A model generated the notes under the pieces. The model made no database searches and had not been told where the DNA came from. It saw nothing but the letters and a program-made list of their open reading frames with translations. Below are positions 12,032 to 21,140 of a stretch of DNA of 55,716 nt, one piece after another (positions within the stretch are counted from its first letter, which is position 1; every line of letters starts with the position of its first letter). The translations under genes were made by a program, and so were the position numbers. This stretch comes from a bacterium (GTDB lineage: Bacteria; Myxococcota_A; Bradymonadia; UBA7976; UBA1532): assembly GCA_030426085.1 (NCBI GenBank), contig JAUHYW010000074.1, positions 1-55,716 on the forward strand, read 5' to 3'.

Positions 12032-12495
12032 TCCGCCTGCCGTCGTCCGCCGCGCTGCTGGGGCTGCTGTGCCTGCCCCTCGTCGGCTGCGGGCCGACCA
12101 TCCTCGAGAAGCGCATGATCGAGAAGCCCGATCCGGCGCTGCTGCGGCCCGCGCCCAGCCCCGAGGAGGAGCGGGGCGAGGTGCCGGCGCTCACCGACAT
12201 CCGCCCCAAGCTGACCCTGGTGCCGGCCGACCACGAGGCGCCCCAGCCGCCCGACGACCCCCGCCCGCTCGCCCTGCGCGACGCCCCGGCGACCGCTCCG
12301 CCCCTGCCCCCGCCGCCCGCCGCGCCGTCCACGGGGCCCGAGGGCGAGCGCGGGCGCGACGACCGACGCGATGACCGGCGCGATGACCGCGGGGGAGACG
12401 AGGTCGGCGGGGACGATGTCGACGGGGACGACCCGGGCGCAGAGGACGAGGACGACGCCAACCGCCGGGGCGGCATCCGGGTCAACCCGCGCTGA
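12028..12495 (+). CDS. small Pro-rich lipoprotein, function unknown
   Basis: This 155-residue protein has a signal peptide with lipobox LVGC (Cys21). The rest is low in complexity: a Pro-rich middle and a charged tail with repeated RRDD units followed by many Asp and Glu residues. No known domain is visible. The ATG overlaps the TGA of the TPR gene (ATGATGA region) and has GGAGGA just upstream, so the two are coupled. It may work with the TPR protein at the envelope. The charged tail could be disordered. Confidence 0.72.
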   Translation: MIRLPSSAALLGLLCLPLVGCGPTILEKRMIEKPDPALLRPAPSPEEERGEVPALTDIRPKLTLVPADHEAPQPPDDPRPLALRDAPATAPPLPPPPAAPSTGPEGERGRDDRRDDRRDDRGGDEVGGDDVDGDDPGAEDEDDANRRGGIRVNPR

Positions 12496-12508
12496 GGCCG
12501 GAGAGAGT

Positions 12509-12547
12509 GTCGACCGCCCCCGGGGGGGAGTCCCGGAGGCGGTCGAC
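12509..12547 (+). terminator. hairpin after lipoprotein gene, possible terminator
   Basis: A perfect 10-bp stem, GTCGACCGCC pairing with GGCGGTCGAC, encloses a G/C-rich loop. It begins 14 bp after the stop of the small lipoprotein gene. There is no T tract, so it would be a weak or Rho-assisted terminator at best, or an mRNA-stabilising 3' hairpin. Confidence 0.4.
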
Positions 12548-12756
12548 CGGGGAACCGGAGGGGCTCAGGGGAGTGCGGCCCGCTCCGGAGGGGAGCGCCG
12601 ACGCCGCGATGGGGAAAAGCGGCGGCCGGCACCCGATGCATGTGCCGCGCTCGCCGGGCTGATCACACGCGCGATCATATCGTCTGCCGGTCGCTTCTGC
12701 CTTGCCGTGCGCACGCCGATTTGCCATACGGCTCGGCGCATCGGTGAGGAGGCTCC

Positions 12757-15700
12757 ATGATGGCGAGACGGCTCGGTTGGTTGGCGCTCTGCGCGTTGAT
12801 GGTGGTGGCCTGCGACGACGGATCCGGCGGAGGCGTCGACGCCGACCGCGGCGTCGCGGGGGCCGGCGGCTCGGCCGGCGAGGGCGGCGCGGAGGCCGAC
12901 GGCGGCCCGGGCGGCATGGGCGGCATGGACGTCGACGGCGGCCCGGGCGGCGAAGGCGGCATGGGCGGCCAGGGCGGCCAGGGCGGCATGGGCGGCCAGG
13001 GCGGCCAGGGCGGCATGGGCGGCCAGGGCGGCCAAGGCGGTATGGGCGGCCAGGGCGGCGAAGGCGGTATGGGCGGCCAGGGCGGCATGGCCGTCCGCCT
13101 CGACGCGATCATCGTCACCCCCGCGGCGCTCGAGCTCGTCGCCGGGCAGACCGCGACCGTGCAGGCGATCGGCCGGTACACCGACGGCGCCGAGGTCGAC
13201 CTCACCGCCGACGCCGAGTGGAGCAGCACCCGGGCCGACGTCGCCGCGCTCGGGCAGCTCACCCCCGAGGGCCGGCAGGTCGTCGCGCTCGGCGACGGTG
13301 AGACGCAGATCAGCGCCCGGGTCGGCGAGGTGGTCGGGGCCGCGGCGGTCGAGGTGACGGCGGTGCGGCCGGTGTCGCTGCGGCTCGAGCCCGACGCGGC
13401 GCGGGTCGCGGCCGGCGAGGTGGTCGCGTTCCGCGCGTTCGCGACCTTCAACGACGACAACGAAGCCGAGGTGACGGCGCGGGCCGAGTGGCGCAGCGCC
13501 AACCCGATCGTCGCCGAGGCGAGCAACGCCGACGGCGAGCGGGGGCGGGTGACGACCTTCGTCGAGGGCTCGACCCGCATCACCGCGCTCTTCGATGGGC
13601 TCGTCTCGGCCCCGGCCGAGCTCGAGGTCACCGCCGCCGCGCTCGCCGCGCTCGAGGTGACCCCGGCCGATCCGACCGGCTCGCTCGGCGAGCAGATCCA
13701 GCTCACCGCGACCGGCACCTACACCGACGGCAGCCGCCGGGCGCCGGCCGACGGCGTCGAGTGGACCAGCAGCGCGCCCGACATCGTCGCGGTCGACCCC
13801 CAGGGCCTCGCGACGCTGCTCGCGGTGGGCGAGGCCCGGGTCACCGCGCGGGTCGGCGAGATCGTCGCCCCGCCCCAGACCGTCACCGCGCGCGACGCGC
13901 GGGTCGTGGGGCTCGTCGTCGACGGCGGCGGGGCGCCGATCGTGGTCGGCACCCAGACTCGACTGACCGCGACCGCCCGGCTCTCGGACGGCAGCGACGC
14001 CGACTACTCCGGCCGGGTCGAGTGGCGCTCGAGCGACGAGGCGGTGGCCCGGGTCGACGCGGCCGGCCTCGTCACCGGGGTGGGGGCGGGCGTCGCCGAC
14101 ATCACCGCCGCGTTCGACGACATCGAGAGCGACGGCGTCCGGATCACCGTCGAGGCGGTCGCCCTCACCGGGCTCGTCGTCGAGCCCGACGCGATCGCGG
14201 TCGCCGTCGGCGAGGTCGCCCGGCTGACCGCGCGCGCGCAGTACAATGACGGCACCGCCGCCGACGTCACCGCTCAGGCCGAGTGGCAGAGCGCCAACCC
14301 GGTCGTCGCGACCGTCGGCGCGGGCGACGACGGGGGCGTGGTGACCGGCGCGAGCGCCGGCGAGACCCGGATCACCGCCCGCCTCGGCGCGTTCGCGGCC
14401 GCCGCCGACGTCGCCGTCGCCGCGGCCCCGCTCGTCTCGCTGACCGTCGCCCCGCTCGCGGTCGAGCTGCCCCTCGGCGGGCAGCAGGTCTTCACCGCGG
14501 TGGCGGCTTACGCCGACGGCGCCGAGCGCGACGTGACCGGACAGGCGACGTGGCGGGTGAGCGACGGGGCGGTGCTCCGGCTCGGCGAGGGCCCCGCCCG
14601 CAGCCTCGTCAGCGCGATCGGCGAGGGCGAGGCCGAGGTGATCGCCGAGCTCGACGACGTCGCCAGCGATCCGGCGGTGGTCACCGTCACCGCCGCGGTC
14701 GTCGAGTCGGTGCGCATCGAGCCCGCCGCGCCCCGGATCGTCATCGGCGAGACCTTCCAGCTCACCGCGCTCGCCACCGCGTCCGACGGCGCCGAGCGCG
14801 ACGTCACCGACGAGGTGATGTGGACCGCCATCGACGAGGCCGTCGCCACCGTCTCGAACCGCCCCGAGACCCGGGGGCGCGTCGAGGCGCTCGCGATCGG
14901 CGAGACGGCGATCCGGGCGACCCTGGGCGAGCTGCTCTCGGCGCCAGCGATGCTGACCGTCCTGCCGGTGCCCAACCGGGCCCCCGACGTCGAGATCACC
15001 TGCCCCGAGAGCGGCCGCGAGGGCGAGGCGCTCGACTTCAGCGCCCGCGGGTCGCGCGACGACGACGGCGAGATCGTGCGGTTCGTGTGGACCTTCGGCG
15101 CCGCGCCGCCCCTCGACGTCGGCGACAGCGTCGACATCAGCTACACCTTCATGACGTCGGGCCCGATCGACGTCGAGCTGACCGCCGAGGACGACGCCGG
15201 CGCCCGGGCGACGGCCCGCTGCGTGGTGCAGATCCAGAGCGCCGACGCCCCGACGGTGCGCTTCGTGCGGCCGCAGGGCGTGCGCGAGACGACCCAGGGC
15301 GCCGAGATCGAGGTGCTCGTCGACGCCCGCCCCGGGCCGGGGCGCGACATCACCGGGGTCGCCCTGCTGCTCGACGGCGAAGAGGTCGCCACCGCCGAGG
15401 CCCCGCCCTACGAGATGATCTTCACCGTGCCGATCGACGCCGCGACCGGCGCGACGCTGCGGCTCGTCGCCCGGGCGGTCGACGACGAGGGCGACGCGGG
15501 GGTCTCGACCCCGGTGCTGCTCGACGTGCTCAACGACCTGCCGGTGCCCAACTTCGTCGCGGTGCCCACTGATCTGCGGCGGGTGACGGTCGACGCGAGC
15601 GGCGTGCTCGACGACACCACCGAGGCCGAGGCGCTCGAGGTGCGCTGGGACTGGGAGGACGACGGGATCTACGACACCGCGTTCGACGTCGCCAAGGTCG

Positions 15701-18489
15701 CCGAGCACGTCTACCCCGCCGAGGGCGAGTACACGATCCGGATGCAGGTGCGGGACAACGTCGGCCAGACCGCCTCGGCGACCCGGCTGGTGCGCTTCGT
15801 CGACCGGCAGGTCGTCTCGGGCGACATCGAGAGCCAGGTGTGGGCCGGCACCATCCTCGTGACCGGCGACGTGCGGCTGCTGCCGGGCCACACCCTGACC
15901 ATCGTCGCCGGCACCTCGGTGCAGGTCGCCCGGGTCGACCAGGACGACAACGGCGTGGGGGACTACGACATCACCATCGACGGCAACGTGCAGGTGCAAG
16001 GCGAGCCCGACGCGCCGGTGGTCTTCACCGTCTTCGGCGCCGACGACCGCAGCCCCGACGCGTGGCAGGGCCTGCGCATCGACGGCGACGCGCCGAGCAG
16101 CGTGCGCCACGCGATCGTCGAGTTCGCCCACACCGGCATCGAGGTGGACGACGGCAGCCTCGTGCAGGACGTGCTCGTCCAGCAGTCCGCGCAGTACGGG
16201 GTGCACGTCGGCGGCCCGGCCCGGCTGGTGGACGTCACCGTCAACGACACCGGGCACACCGCCGTGCGCCTCTCGAGCGCCAACGGCGCCGTCGCCGAGC
16301 GGCTCACCGTCAGCGGGGCCGGGCGCTACGGCGTCGACGGCCGCAGCAGCACCGCGACCTTCTCCGATCTGGACGTCCGCGACGGCGGCGACTACGGGGT
16401 CTTCTGGCAGGCCGGCTCGCTCACCATCGACCGGGCCGACATCGTCGACAACGGCTGCCACGGCCTGCACGTCGACGACGGCCTCGTCGACCTCGAGGGG
16501 CTGCGGGTGCTGCGCAACGGCTGCAACGGCGTGCTCATGCGGGGCAATACCCGGGGCCTGCTCACCCGCTCGCACATGGTCTCCAACGCCGAGGCCGGCG
16601 TGGTCGCCGTCTACCGCGAGGGCCGCGATCCGACCGTCGCGATCGTGCGCAACAACATCCACTCCAACGCCGCCGAGGGCGCGACCCGCTTCGTCTTCGT
16701 GACCAACCCGCTCACCGCCGCCGACAACAGCTCGAACGGCAGCCCCGTCCTCAGCGAGATCTGGCGCGCGCCGGCCGAGCACCGGGTGCGCGAGGTCGAG
16801 TTCGAGTTCTCCCTGACCCGCAACTACAACGGCGGGGGCCAGCTCCTCAACGGCGCGAACCGGGCCGTCCTGCTCAACGTCGGCGGCAACACCACCCGCC
16901 ACTACCTCACCGAGGTGAGCAGCTTCCGGGTGCAGGCCGAGATCAACAACTGCTGCGGGGGCACCGCCACGTCTCGCATCCGCCGGGTCACGATGTCGAC
17001 CGACGGCGGCGCGGCCCAGCTCGTCGTCGCCCGGGCCAGCGGCACCCTCGACGCCCGGGAGAACTACCTCGGCCGCTACCCCGACGTGCTGCCCGCCGTC
17101 GCGTTCTCCAGCCCCGGCGCCGTCGACATCCAGGGCTTCGTCGGGGTGCCCTTCGGCGACGACTTCGACACCGGCCCCTACTACGGCGGGCGCACCATCG
17201 AGGAGCCCATCGAGTGGTCGGGCGTCGTCTACCTCAGCGGGGACGTCCTGATCGGGGCCGGGGGCGGGGTCACCGTCGCCCCCGGGACCGAGATCCGGGT
17301 CGCGCCCATCGACCAGCAGGGCAACGGCCAGGGGGACTACTCGCTCCAGATCGACGGCCCGTCGACCCTCGAAGGCACCGCCGAGGCGCCCATCGTCGTG
17401 CGCACCGACGGCGACGTCGCCATCGACGACTGGGATCGCCTGCACCTGCACGGGGACGACATCACCGTGGCCCACCTGCGGGTGCAGGGCGCCCGGGTCG
17501 GGCTGATGACCGACGGCGCGGTCGAGGTTCGCGACCTCGTCGTCAGCGACTGCCGGGTCGGCGTCGAGATCCGCGGCGGCGCCCCGCTCTTCGAGCGGAT
17601 CGACGTGCACGACAACGGCTCGACCGGCCTCGTCAACCGGGGCGGGGCGACCCTGCGGGTGGTGCGCTCGGAGGACAACGGGGGCCACGGCCTCGAGCTC
17701 GCCGGCCCCGCCGGCGTCGTCGAGGATCTGCTCGTCGGGGGCAATGCGCTCGACGGGGTCAACATCACCAGCGGGGGCCACGCGCTGAGCTACATCGAAG
17801 CCACCGACAACGCCCGCCACGGCCTCGACGTGCGCGGCGCCGCCGGCGGCACGGTCGAAGCCTGCACCATCACCTTCAATGGGGGCGGCGGCATCCACGC
17901 GATCTCGGACGGCGACAGCCACCCGCAGCTCGCGGTCACCGGGTGCAACATCTTCGGCAACGCCAACCAGGAGGGCGGGGAGGGTATCCCGACCTACGTG
18001 CAGAGCAACGCCAACCTGGTCGCCAGCGACAACAGCTCGAACGGCAGCCCCGTCACGAGCGCCGTCTGGCGGGCGCCGGAGCAGCCGTACGAGGTCTATG
18101 TCGAGTACAGCCTGACCCGCAACTACAACGGCAGCGGCGAGCTGCTCAACGGCGCCAACAACGCGGTCGTCACCCGGCTGGGCTCGACGACGAACCGCTG
18201 GGTCGACACCAACCTCACCGCGTTCCGCACCCGGGCCGAGATCAACAACTGCTGCGGGGGCACCTCGAGCATGCGGCTGCGCTGGGTGCGCCAGATCATC
18301 CCCGGCGCGCAGCAGCTCGAGATGAGCGTCGGGATCTACGCCGCCGACCGGATCGACGCCCGGGGCAACTACTGGGGCGTCTTCCCCAACGTGCAGGATC
18401 GCATCGCCGAGAGCCTCGACGGCAGCGTCGACTTCACCGGCTTCGTGCCCGACGCGCTGCGCGAGGTCGGCCCCCGCGCGCTGCCCTGA
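12757..18489 (+). CDS. giant surface lipoprotein: Big_2, PKD and beta-helix domains
   Basis: This 1910-residue protein is probably displayed at the cell surface. The signal peptide ends VVAC (lipid Cys19). Next is a Gly-rich linker with repeated GGMGGQGGQ units (about 45-110). About seven Big_2 Ig-like domains follow (about 112-735), each opening with a pattern like LxVxPxxxxxxxGxT. After these come a PKD domain (SRDDDGEIVRFVWTFG), an Ig-like domain and a second PKD-like domain. The C-terminal half contains two right-handed beta-helix regions, starting near 1019 and 1483. The ATG has GAGGAGG upstream, and a second ATG follows at once. No protease or sugar-hydrolase signature was recognised. 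Adhesion or polysaccharide binding is an inference from the fold. Confidence 0.85.
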   Translation: MMARRLGWLALCALMVVACDDGSGGGVDADRGVAGAGGSAGEGGAEADGGPGGMGGMDVDGGPGGEGGMGGQGGQGGMGGQGGQGGMGGQGGQGGMGGQGGEGGMGGQGGMAVRLDAIIVTPAALELVAGQTATVQAIGRYTDGAEVDLTADAEWSSTRADVAALGQLTPEGRQVVALGDGETQISARVGEVVGAAAVEVTAVRPVSLRLEPDAARVAAGEVVAFRAFATFNDDNEAEVTARAEWRSANPIVAEASNADGERGRVTTFVEGSTRITALFDGLVSAPAELEVTAAALAALEVTPADPTGSLGEQIQLTATGTYTDGSRRAPADGVEWTSSAPDIVAVDPQGLATLLAVGEARVTARVGEIVAPPQTVTARDARVVGLVVDGGGAPIVVGTQTRLTATARLSDGSDADYSGRVEWRSSDEAVARVDAAGLVTGVGAGVADITAAFDDIESDGVRITVEAVALTGLVVEPDAIAVAVGEVARLTARAQYNDGTAADVTAQAEWQSANPVVATVGAGDDGGVVTGASAGETRITARLGAFAAAADVAVAAAPLVSLTVAPLAVELPLGGQQVFTAVAAYADGAERDVTGQATWRVSDGAVLRLGEGPARSLVSAIGEGEAEVIAELDDVASDPAVVTVTAAVVESVRIEPAAPRIVIGETFQLTALATASDGAERDVTDEVMWTAIDEAVATVSNRPETRGRVEALAIGETAIRATLGELLSAPAMLTVLPVPNRAPDVEITCPESGREGEALDFSARGSRDDDGEIVRFVWTFGAAPPLDVGDSVDISYTFMTSGPIDVELTAEDDAGARATARCVVQIQSADAPTVRFVRPQGVRETTQGAEIEVLVDARPGPGRDITGVALLLDGEEVATAEAPPYEMIFTVPIDAATGATLRLVARAVDDEGDAGVSTPVLLDVLNDLPVPNFVAVPTDLRRVTVDASGVLDDTTEAEALEVRWDWEDDGIYDTAFDVAKVAEHVYPAEGEYTIRMQVRDNVGQTASATRLVRFVDRQVVSGDIESQVWAGTILVTGDVRLLPGHTLTIVAGTSVQVARVDQDDNGVGDYDITIDGNVQVQGEPDAPVVFTVFGADDRSPDAWQGLRIDGDAPSSVRHAIVEFAHTGIEVDDGSLVQDVLVQQSAQYGVHVGGPARLVDVTVNDTGHTAVRLSSANGAVAERLTVSGAGRYGVDGRSSTATFSDLDVRDGGDYGVFWQAGSLTIDRADIVDNGCHGLHVDDGLVDLEGLRVLRNGCNGVLMRGNTRGLLTRSHMVSNAEAGVVAVYREGRDPTVAIVRNNIHSNAAEGATRFVFVTNPLTAADNSSNGSPVLSEIWRAPAEHRVREVEFEFSLTRNYNGGGQLLNGANRAVLLNVGGNTTRHYLTEVSSFRVQAEINNCCGGTATSRIRRVTMSTDGGAAQLVVARASGTLDARENYLGRYPDVLPAVAFSSPGAVDIQGFVGVPFGDDFDTGPYYGGRTIEEPIEWSGVVYLSGDVLIGAGGGVTVAPGTEIRVAPIDQQGNGQGDYSLQIDGPSTLEGTAEAPIVVRTDGDVAIDDWDRLHLHGDDITVAHLRVQGARVGLMTDGAVEVRDLVVSDCRVGVEIRGGAPLFERIDVHDNGSTGLVNRGGATLRVVRSEDNGGHGLELAGPAGVVEDLLVGGNALDGVNITSGGHALSYIEATDNARHGLDVRGAAGGTVEACTITFNGGGGIHAISDGDSHPQLAVTGCNIFGNANQEGGEGIPTYVQSNANLVASDNSSNGSPVTSAVWRAPEQPYEVYVEYSLTRNYNGSGELLNGANNAVVTRLGSTTNRWVDTNLTAFRTRAEINNCCGGTSSMRLRWVRQIIPGAQQLEMSVGIYAADRIDARGNYWGVFPNVQDRIAESLDGSVDFTGFVPDALREVGPRALP

Positions 18490-18512
18490 CCGGCGCCCCC
18501 GCCCGCCCGGGA

Positions 18513-19175
18513 CTACGGCGCCTCCCGGGCGTCGAGCAGCGCGGCGAAGGCCGCGCCGACCACCGCCCCGATCTCGTCCCAGCCGTCGTCGTCGAGAGAC
18601 AGGTCGCCGAAGCGGGCGATGTCCCGACCGCGCACCGCCAGGTAGTTCATCGCGGCGGCGAAGAGCGACGAGAGCACCCGCCCCCCGCGCGGGACGTGAT
18701 GACCGGCGGCGAGCATCTCGGCGATCAGCGCCTCGCTGATCGTCTGGCGCACGTCTTCGAGCACCGCCGTCAGGGCGTCCCGGTGGCCGCACTCCCAGGC
18801 CAGCAGCTCCAGGGTCAGCGGGCGGCGGCGCAGCCCGGCGGCGTGGCGGCGCACGATCTCGGCCCCCATCTCGGCGGTGGGCAGCGCGAGCACCGCCCGA
18901 TCGGGGCCGAGCAGCTCGTCGAGGTCGGGCCAGAAGTCCGCCGACTCGCCGAAGGCCCGCAGCAGCCCGGGCAGGCCGCCGAAGTAACGGTAGATGAGCT
19001 TCTTGTCGGCCCCCGCCTCGGCGGCGACCGCGTTGACCCCCAGCCCGTGCATGCCGTCCCGCCGCAGGACGGCGCCCACCGCCGCGACCAGGGCGCGCTC
19101 GGTGGCGATGCGGCGCGCCTGCCGGCGGGGCGCGCGCTCGGGGGGGCCGTCCTTCACGGCCTCGGTCTCTACCAC
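18513..19175 (-). CDS. TetR-family transcriptional regulator
   Basis: The 220-residue product has an N-terminal TetR helix-turn-helix: RRIATERALVAAVGAVLRR, then GLGVNAVAAEAGADKKLIYR and the typical YFGG. The C-terminal region is helical and should bind a ligand. I chose the GTG at 19175, which overlaps the end of the upstream gene by a few bases; another GTG lies at 19157. It is the last gene of a minus-strand operon with an envelope protein and a nitroreductase-like lipoprotein. Two palindromes at the head of that operon fit a TetR dimer site, so autoregulation of the whole operon is likely. Confidence 0.85.
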   Translation of the reverse strand: MVETEAVKDGPPERAPRRQARRIATERALVAAVGAVLRRDGMHGLGVNAVAAEAGADKKLIYRYFGGLPGLLRAFGESADFWPDLDELLGPDRAVLALPTAEMGAEIVRRHAAGLRRRPLTLELLAWECGHRDALTAVLEDVRQTISEALIAEMLAAGHHVPRGGRVLSSLFAAAMNYLAVRGRDIARFGDLSLDDDGWDEIGAVVGAAFAALLDAREAP

Positions 19176-19753
19176 GCCAGCGCCGTGACGTGCACCCGCA
19201 GCGCCAGGGCCAGCAGATCGACCCCCGACACCGCCCCGTGGCGCCGGGTGCCGCCGAAGACCGCCGCCTCCTCCTCGCCGAGCGGGATGCGCCACGCCGG
19301 GCGCCAGTCCAGCTCGAGCCAGCCCCAGCGCACGCCGACGGGCAGCCCGAGCGCGAGGGTGCTGAACGACGGCCGCTCCAGCTCCAGGCGAGCGGCGAGG
19401 CCCAGCCCCAGCGCGATCGAGAGCGGCCCCAGCGGCCGCCGCCAGCGCAGATCCTGCTCGGCGACGAGCGACCAGCGCCCGGGGGTCAGCAGCACATCGC
19501 CGGCCAGCGCCGTGCGCCCGTAGAGCGCCCCGCCCAGCGGCGCGACCTCGGAGAGCGCGGGGTAGTCGAGGCCGATGGCGAGCCGGGTCGAGTACAGATC
19601 GCGGGTCTCGGTGAGCGCCCCGTCCCCGGCGGGCACGGTGAGCGCCTCGCCGGTCTGGGCGACCCCCGCCTCGATGTGGGGCACGACCTCGGCGGCGGCG
19701 GGCCCGGCGCCGAGGGTCGACCCGGCGACGGCCAGAGCGAGCAGCGCGCGCAT
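19169..19753 (-). CDS. exported, probably beta-rich envelope protein
   Basis: This 194-residue protein has a cleavable signal peptide (AGPAAAEVV, cut near residue 21). The mature part alternates hydrophobic and polar residues, has many aromatics (LELDWRPAWRIPLGEEE) and ends in Trp, which suggests an outer-membrane beta-barrel-like protein. I do not recognise the family. The ATG at 19753 overlaps the stop of the nitroreductase-like gene (ATGA), and the last codons overlap the start of the tetR gene. All three are thus probably co-regulated. Confidence 0.7.
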   Translation of the reverse strand: MRALLALAVAGSTLGAGPAAAEVVPHIEAGVAQTGEALTVPAGDGALTETRDLYSTRLAIGLDYPALSEVAPLGGALYGRTALAGDVLLTPGRWSLVAEQDLRWRRPLGPLSIALGLGLAARLELERPSFSTLALGLPVGVRWGWLELDWRPAWRIPLGEEEAAVFGGTRRHGAVSGVDLLALALRVHVTALAW

Positions 19754-20937
19754 CAGCCCACCTCCTCGGCGACCCAGCCCACCGGGCGGCGGGGGCTGGC
19801 GAAGGCCGCGTCCCAGGGGTAGCCCACCCGGAAGAGCATCTGCGGCCCGTCGGCCCCGGCCAGCGCCACGAGGGGCTCGGTGAAGCGGGGGGGCAGCCCC
19901 AGGGCCTGCTCCCGATCCATCCGCTCGGCGAGCTGATTGAGCGGCTGCATCGCGAGCCCGACCCCCGTCGCCCAGAGGTGCATGCGCTGATAGATCCGGC
20001 CGCAGACGAGCTGCTCGGCGCGGTCGTCGCGGGCCGCGGTCGACAAGAGGGCGAAGGCTCCGGCGGTCGTATGCTGGTCGCGGGTCAGCGCCACCCAGTA
20101 TTCGCCCGACGTCTCGGCGTCGAGATCGCCGAGCATCTTGCCGAAGAAGCGGGTCGCCGCCCCGTTGCCCGAGGCGTCGAGGGTCGGGCCGTCCCGGTGG
20201 CGCTCGATGTCGGCCTGAGTGGTGCGGAACCAGCGGTGGTTGTCGCGGTTCATCTCGGCGTCGTCGACGATGGCCCGGGTCGCGGCGATCGTCTCGGCGC
20301 GGAAGCGGCGGCGATCGGCGGCCCGAGCGAGCACCGTCAGCCCGACCCGGGGATCGTCGATCAGCGCCTCGAGCGCCTCGGCCAGCCCCGCCGGGGCCGC
20401 GCCCTCGGCGTAGGCGTTGCGGTTGGTGTGCCGATCGGGGATGGCGCGGTAGAGCCGCGCGATGTCGGGCGTCGCCGCGGCGGCGTCGGCGGTGAGGTCG
20501 ACCCGGGCGATGTGAGCGTCGTCGGGCCCCTCGGGCAGCAGGGTGATCGCGGGGTGCACGCCGTTCGCCGCCAGCGCGAGCGCGAGGTTCTCGAGCGCGC
20601 AGCCCAGCCCCAGGTACATCTCCCGGCGCAGCCCGTCCATCGCGCCGAGGTGGCGGTCGAAGTCGGCGAACAGATCGACCCGATCGGGGCTGACGGCGAA
20701 GCGCCACGGCTGGGTGTTGTGGGGGCTCGCCGCCAGGATCGCCGCGCCGACCGCGAGCCACTCGGGGCGCGACTCGTCGGTGGGGAAGCGCCACGGGGCA
20801 TAGGCCGGGCCGTCTTCGGGCGGATAGGGCGCGTCGCAGCCGGGCAGCAGCACCCAGGCGACCCCCGAGGCGGCGGCGCCGCGGAACAGCGCCCGGCGGG
20901 TCAGACCCCGGGCGCGCACGAGGGGTGTCGAGCTCAT
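19753..20937 (-). CDS. Tat-exported nitroreductase-like lipoprotein
   Basis: The 394-residue protein resembles the Acg/nitroreductase superfamily of FMN-binding proteins. Signs are SPHNTQPWRFAV near residue 70, the middle ENLALALAANGVHP segment and the late MLFRVGYP motif. The N-terminus has a twin-arginine signal (TRRALFRG, residues 13-20) followed by LPGC (Cys34), so it should fold and load its cofactor in the cytoplasm, then be exported and lipid-anchored. It is the first gene of the operon ending in tetR. Substrate is unknown; quinones, nitro-compounds or other electrophiles are possibilities for this family. Confidence 0.8.
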   Translation of the reverse strand: MSSTPLVRARGLTRRALFRGAAASGVAWVLLPGCDAPYPPEDGPAYAPWRFPTDESRPEWLAVGAAILAASPHNTQPWRFAVSPDRVDLFADFDRHLGAMDGLRREMYLGLGCALENLALALAANGVHPAITLLPEGPDDAHIARVDLTADAAAATPDIARLYRAIPDRHTNRNAYAEGAAPAGLAEALEALIDDPRVGLTVLARAADRRRFRAETIAATRAIVDDAEMNRDNHRWFRTTQADIERHRDGPTLDASGNGAATRFFGKMLGDLDAETSGEYWVALTRDQHTTAGAFALLSTAARDDRAEQLVCGRIYQRMHLWATGVGLAMQPLNQLAERMDREQALGLPPRFTEPLVALAGADGPQMLFRVGYPWDAAFASPRRPVGWVAEEVG

Positions 20938-20991
20938 CGAAGACCTCCGCGGGGGTGGGCGGGAGAGGGCCGGGCGATGCGCTCGAGGAGC

Positions 20992-21009
20992 AGTCACCAC
21001 CCGGTGACT
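20992..21009. promoter_or_regulatory. operator 1 (TetR-type palindrome)
   Basis: AGTCACC-N4-GGTGACT is a perfect palindrome. It covers the expected transcription start of the minus-strand operon. Its pattern AGTC(A/C)CC-N4-GG(T/G)GACT is shared with the palindrome centred exactly 60 bp to the right. Confidence 0.7.
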
Positions 21010-21014
21010 TTCGG

Positions 21015-21044
21015 AGGATAGTGAGGGCGCGCCCGGCGGGTCAA
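21015..21044 (-). promoter_or_regulatory. sigma-70-type promoter of the nitroreductase-tetR operon
   Basis: On the minus strand TTGACC (21044-21039) is followed after 18 nt by TATCCT (21020-21015). This is among the clearest promoters in the window. Predicted transcription starts near 21008, within operator 1, giving a leader of about 70 nt before the ATG at 20937. Confidence 0.65.
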
Positions 21045-21046
21045 CA

Positions 21047-21074
21047 CCAAAAGTCCCCGGGTGGGGACTTTTGG
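21047..21074. promoter_or_regulatory. operator 2 (TetR-type palindrome)
   Basis: CCAAAAGTCCCC-GGGT-GGGGACTTTTGG is a perfect 12-bp inverted repeat with a 4-nt centre. Its core AGTCCCC-N4-GGGGACT matches operator 1. It begins immediately upstream of the -35 hexamer, so a bound dimer could block RNA polymerase or act together with operator 1. Confidence 0.68.
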
Positions 21075-21140
21075 ATCTCGATGCGCGCAGCCGGGTGCCC
21101 GGGCGTCCTCTGCGACACCCTCAGCGGAGCGCCGCGGGGC

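Noticed and set aside
12565-18792. A 2075-codon open frame on the minus strand opposite the giant lipoprotein
   Set aside because: It mirrors the plus-strand gene, consists of low-complexity Ala/Asp/Gly/Val/His sequence, has no recognisable domain and no start signal. In DNA this rich in G and C, stop codons are rare on the opposite strand.
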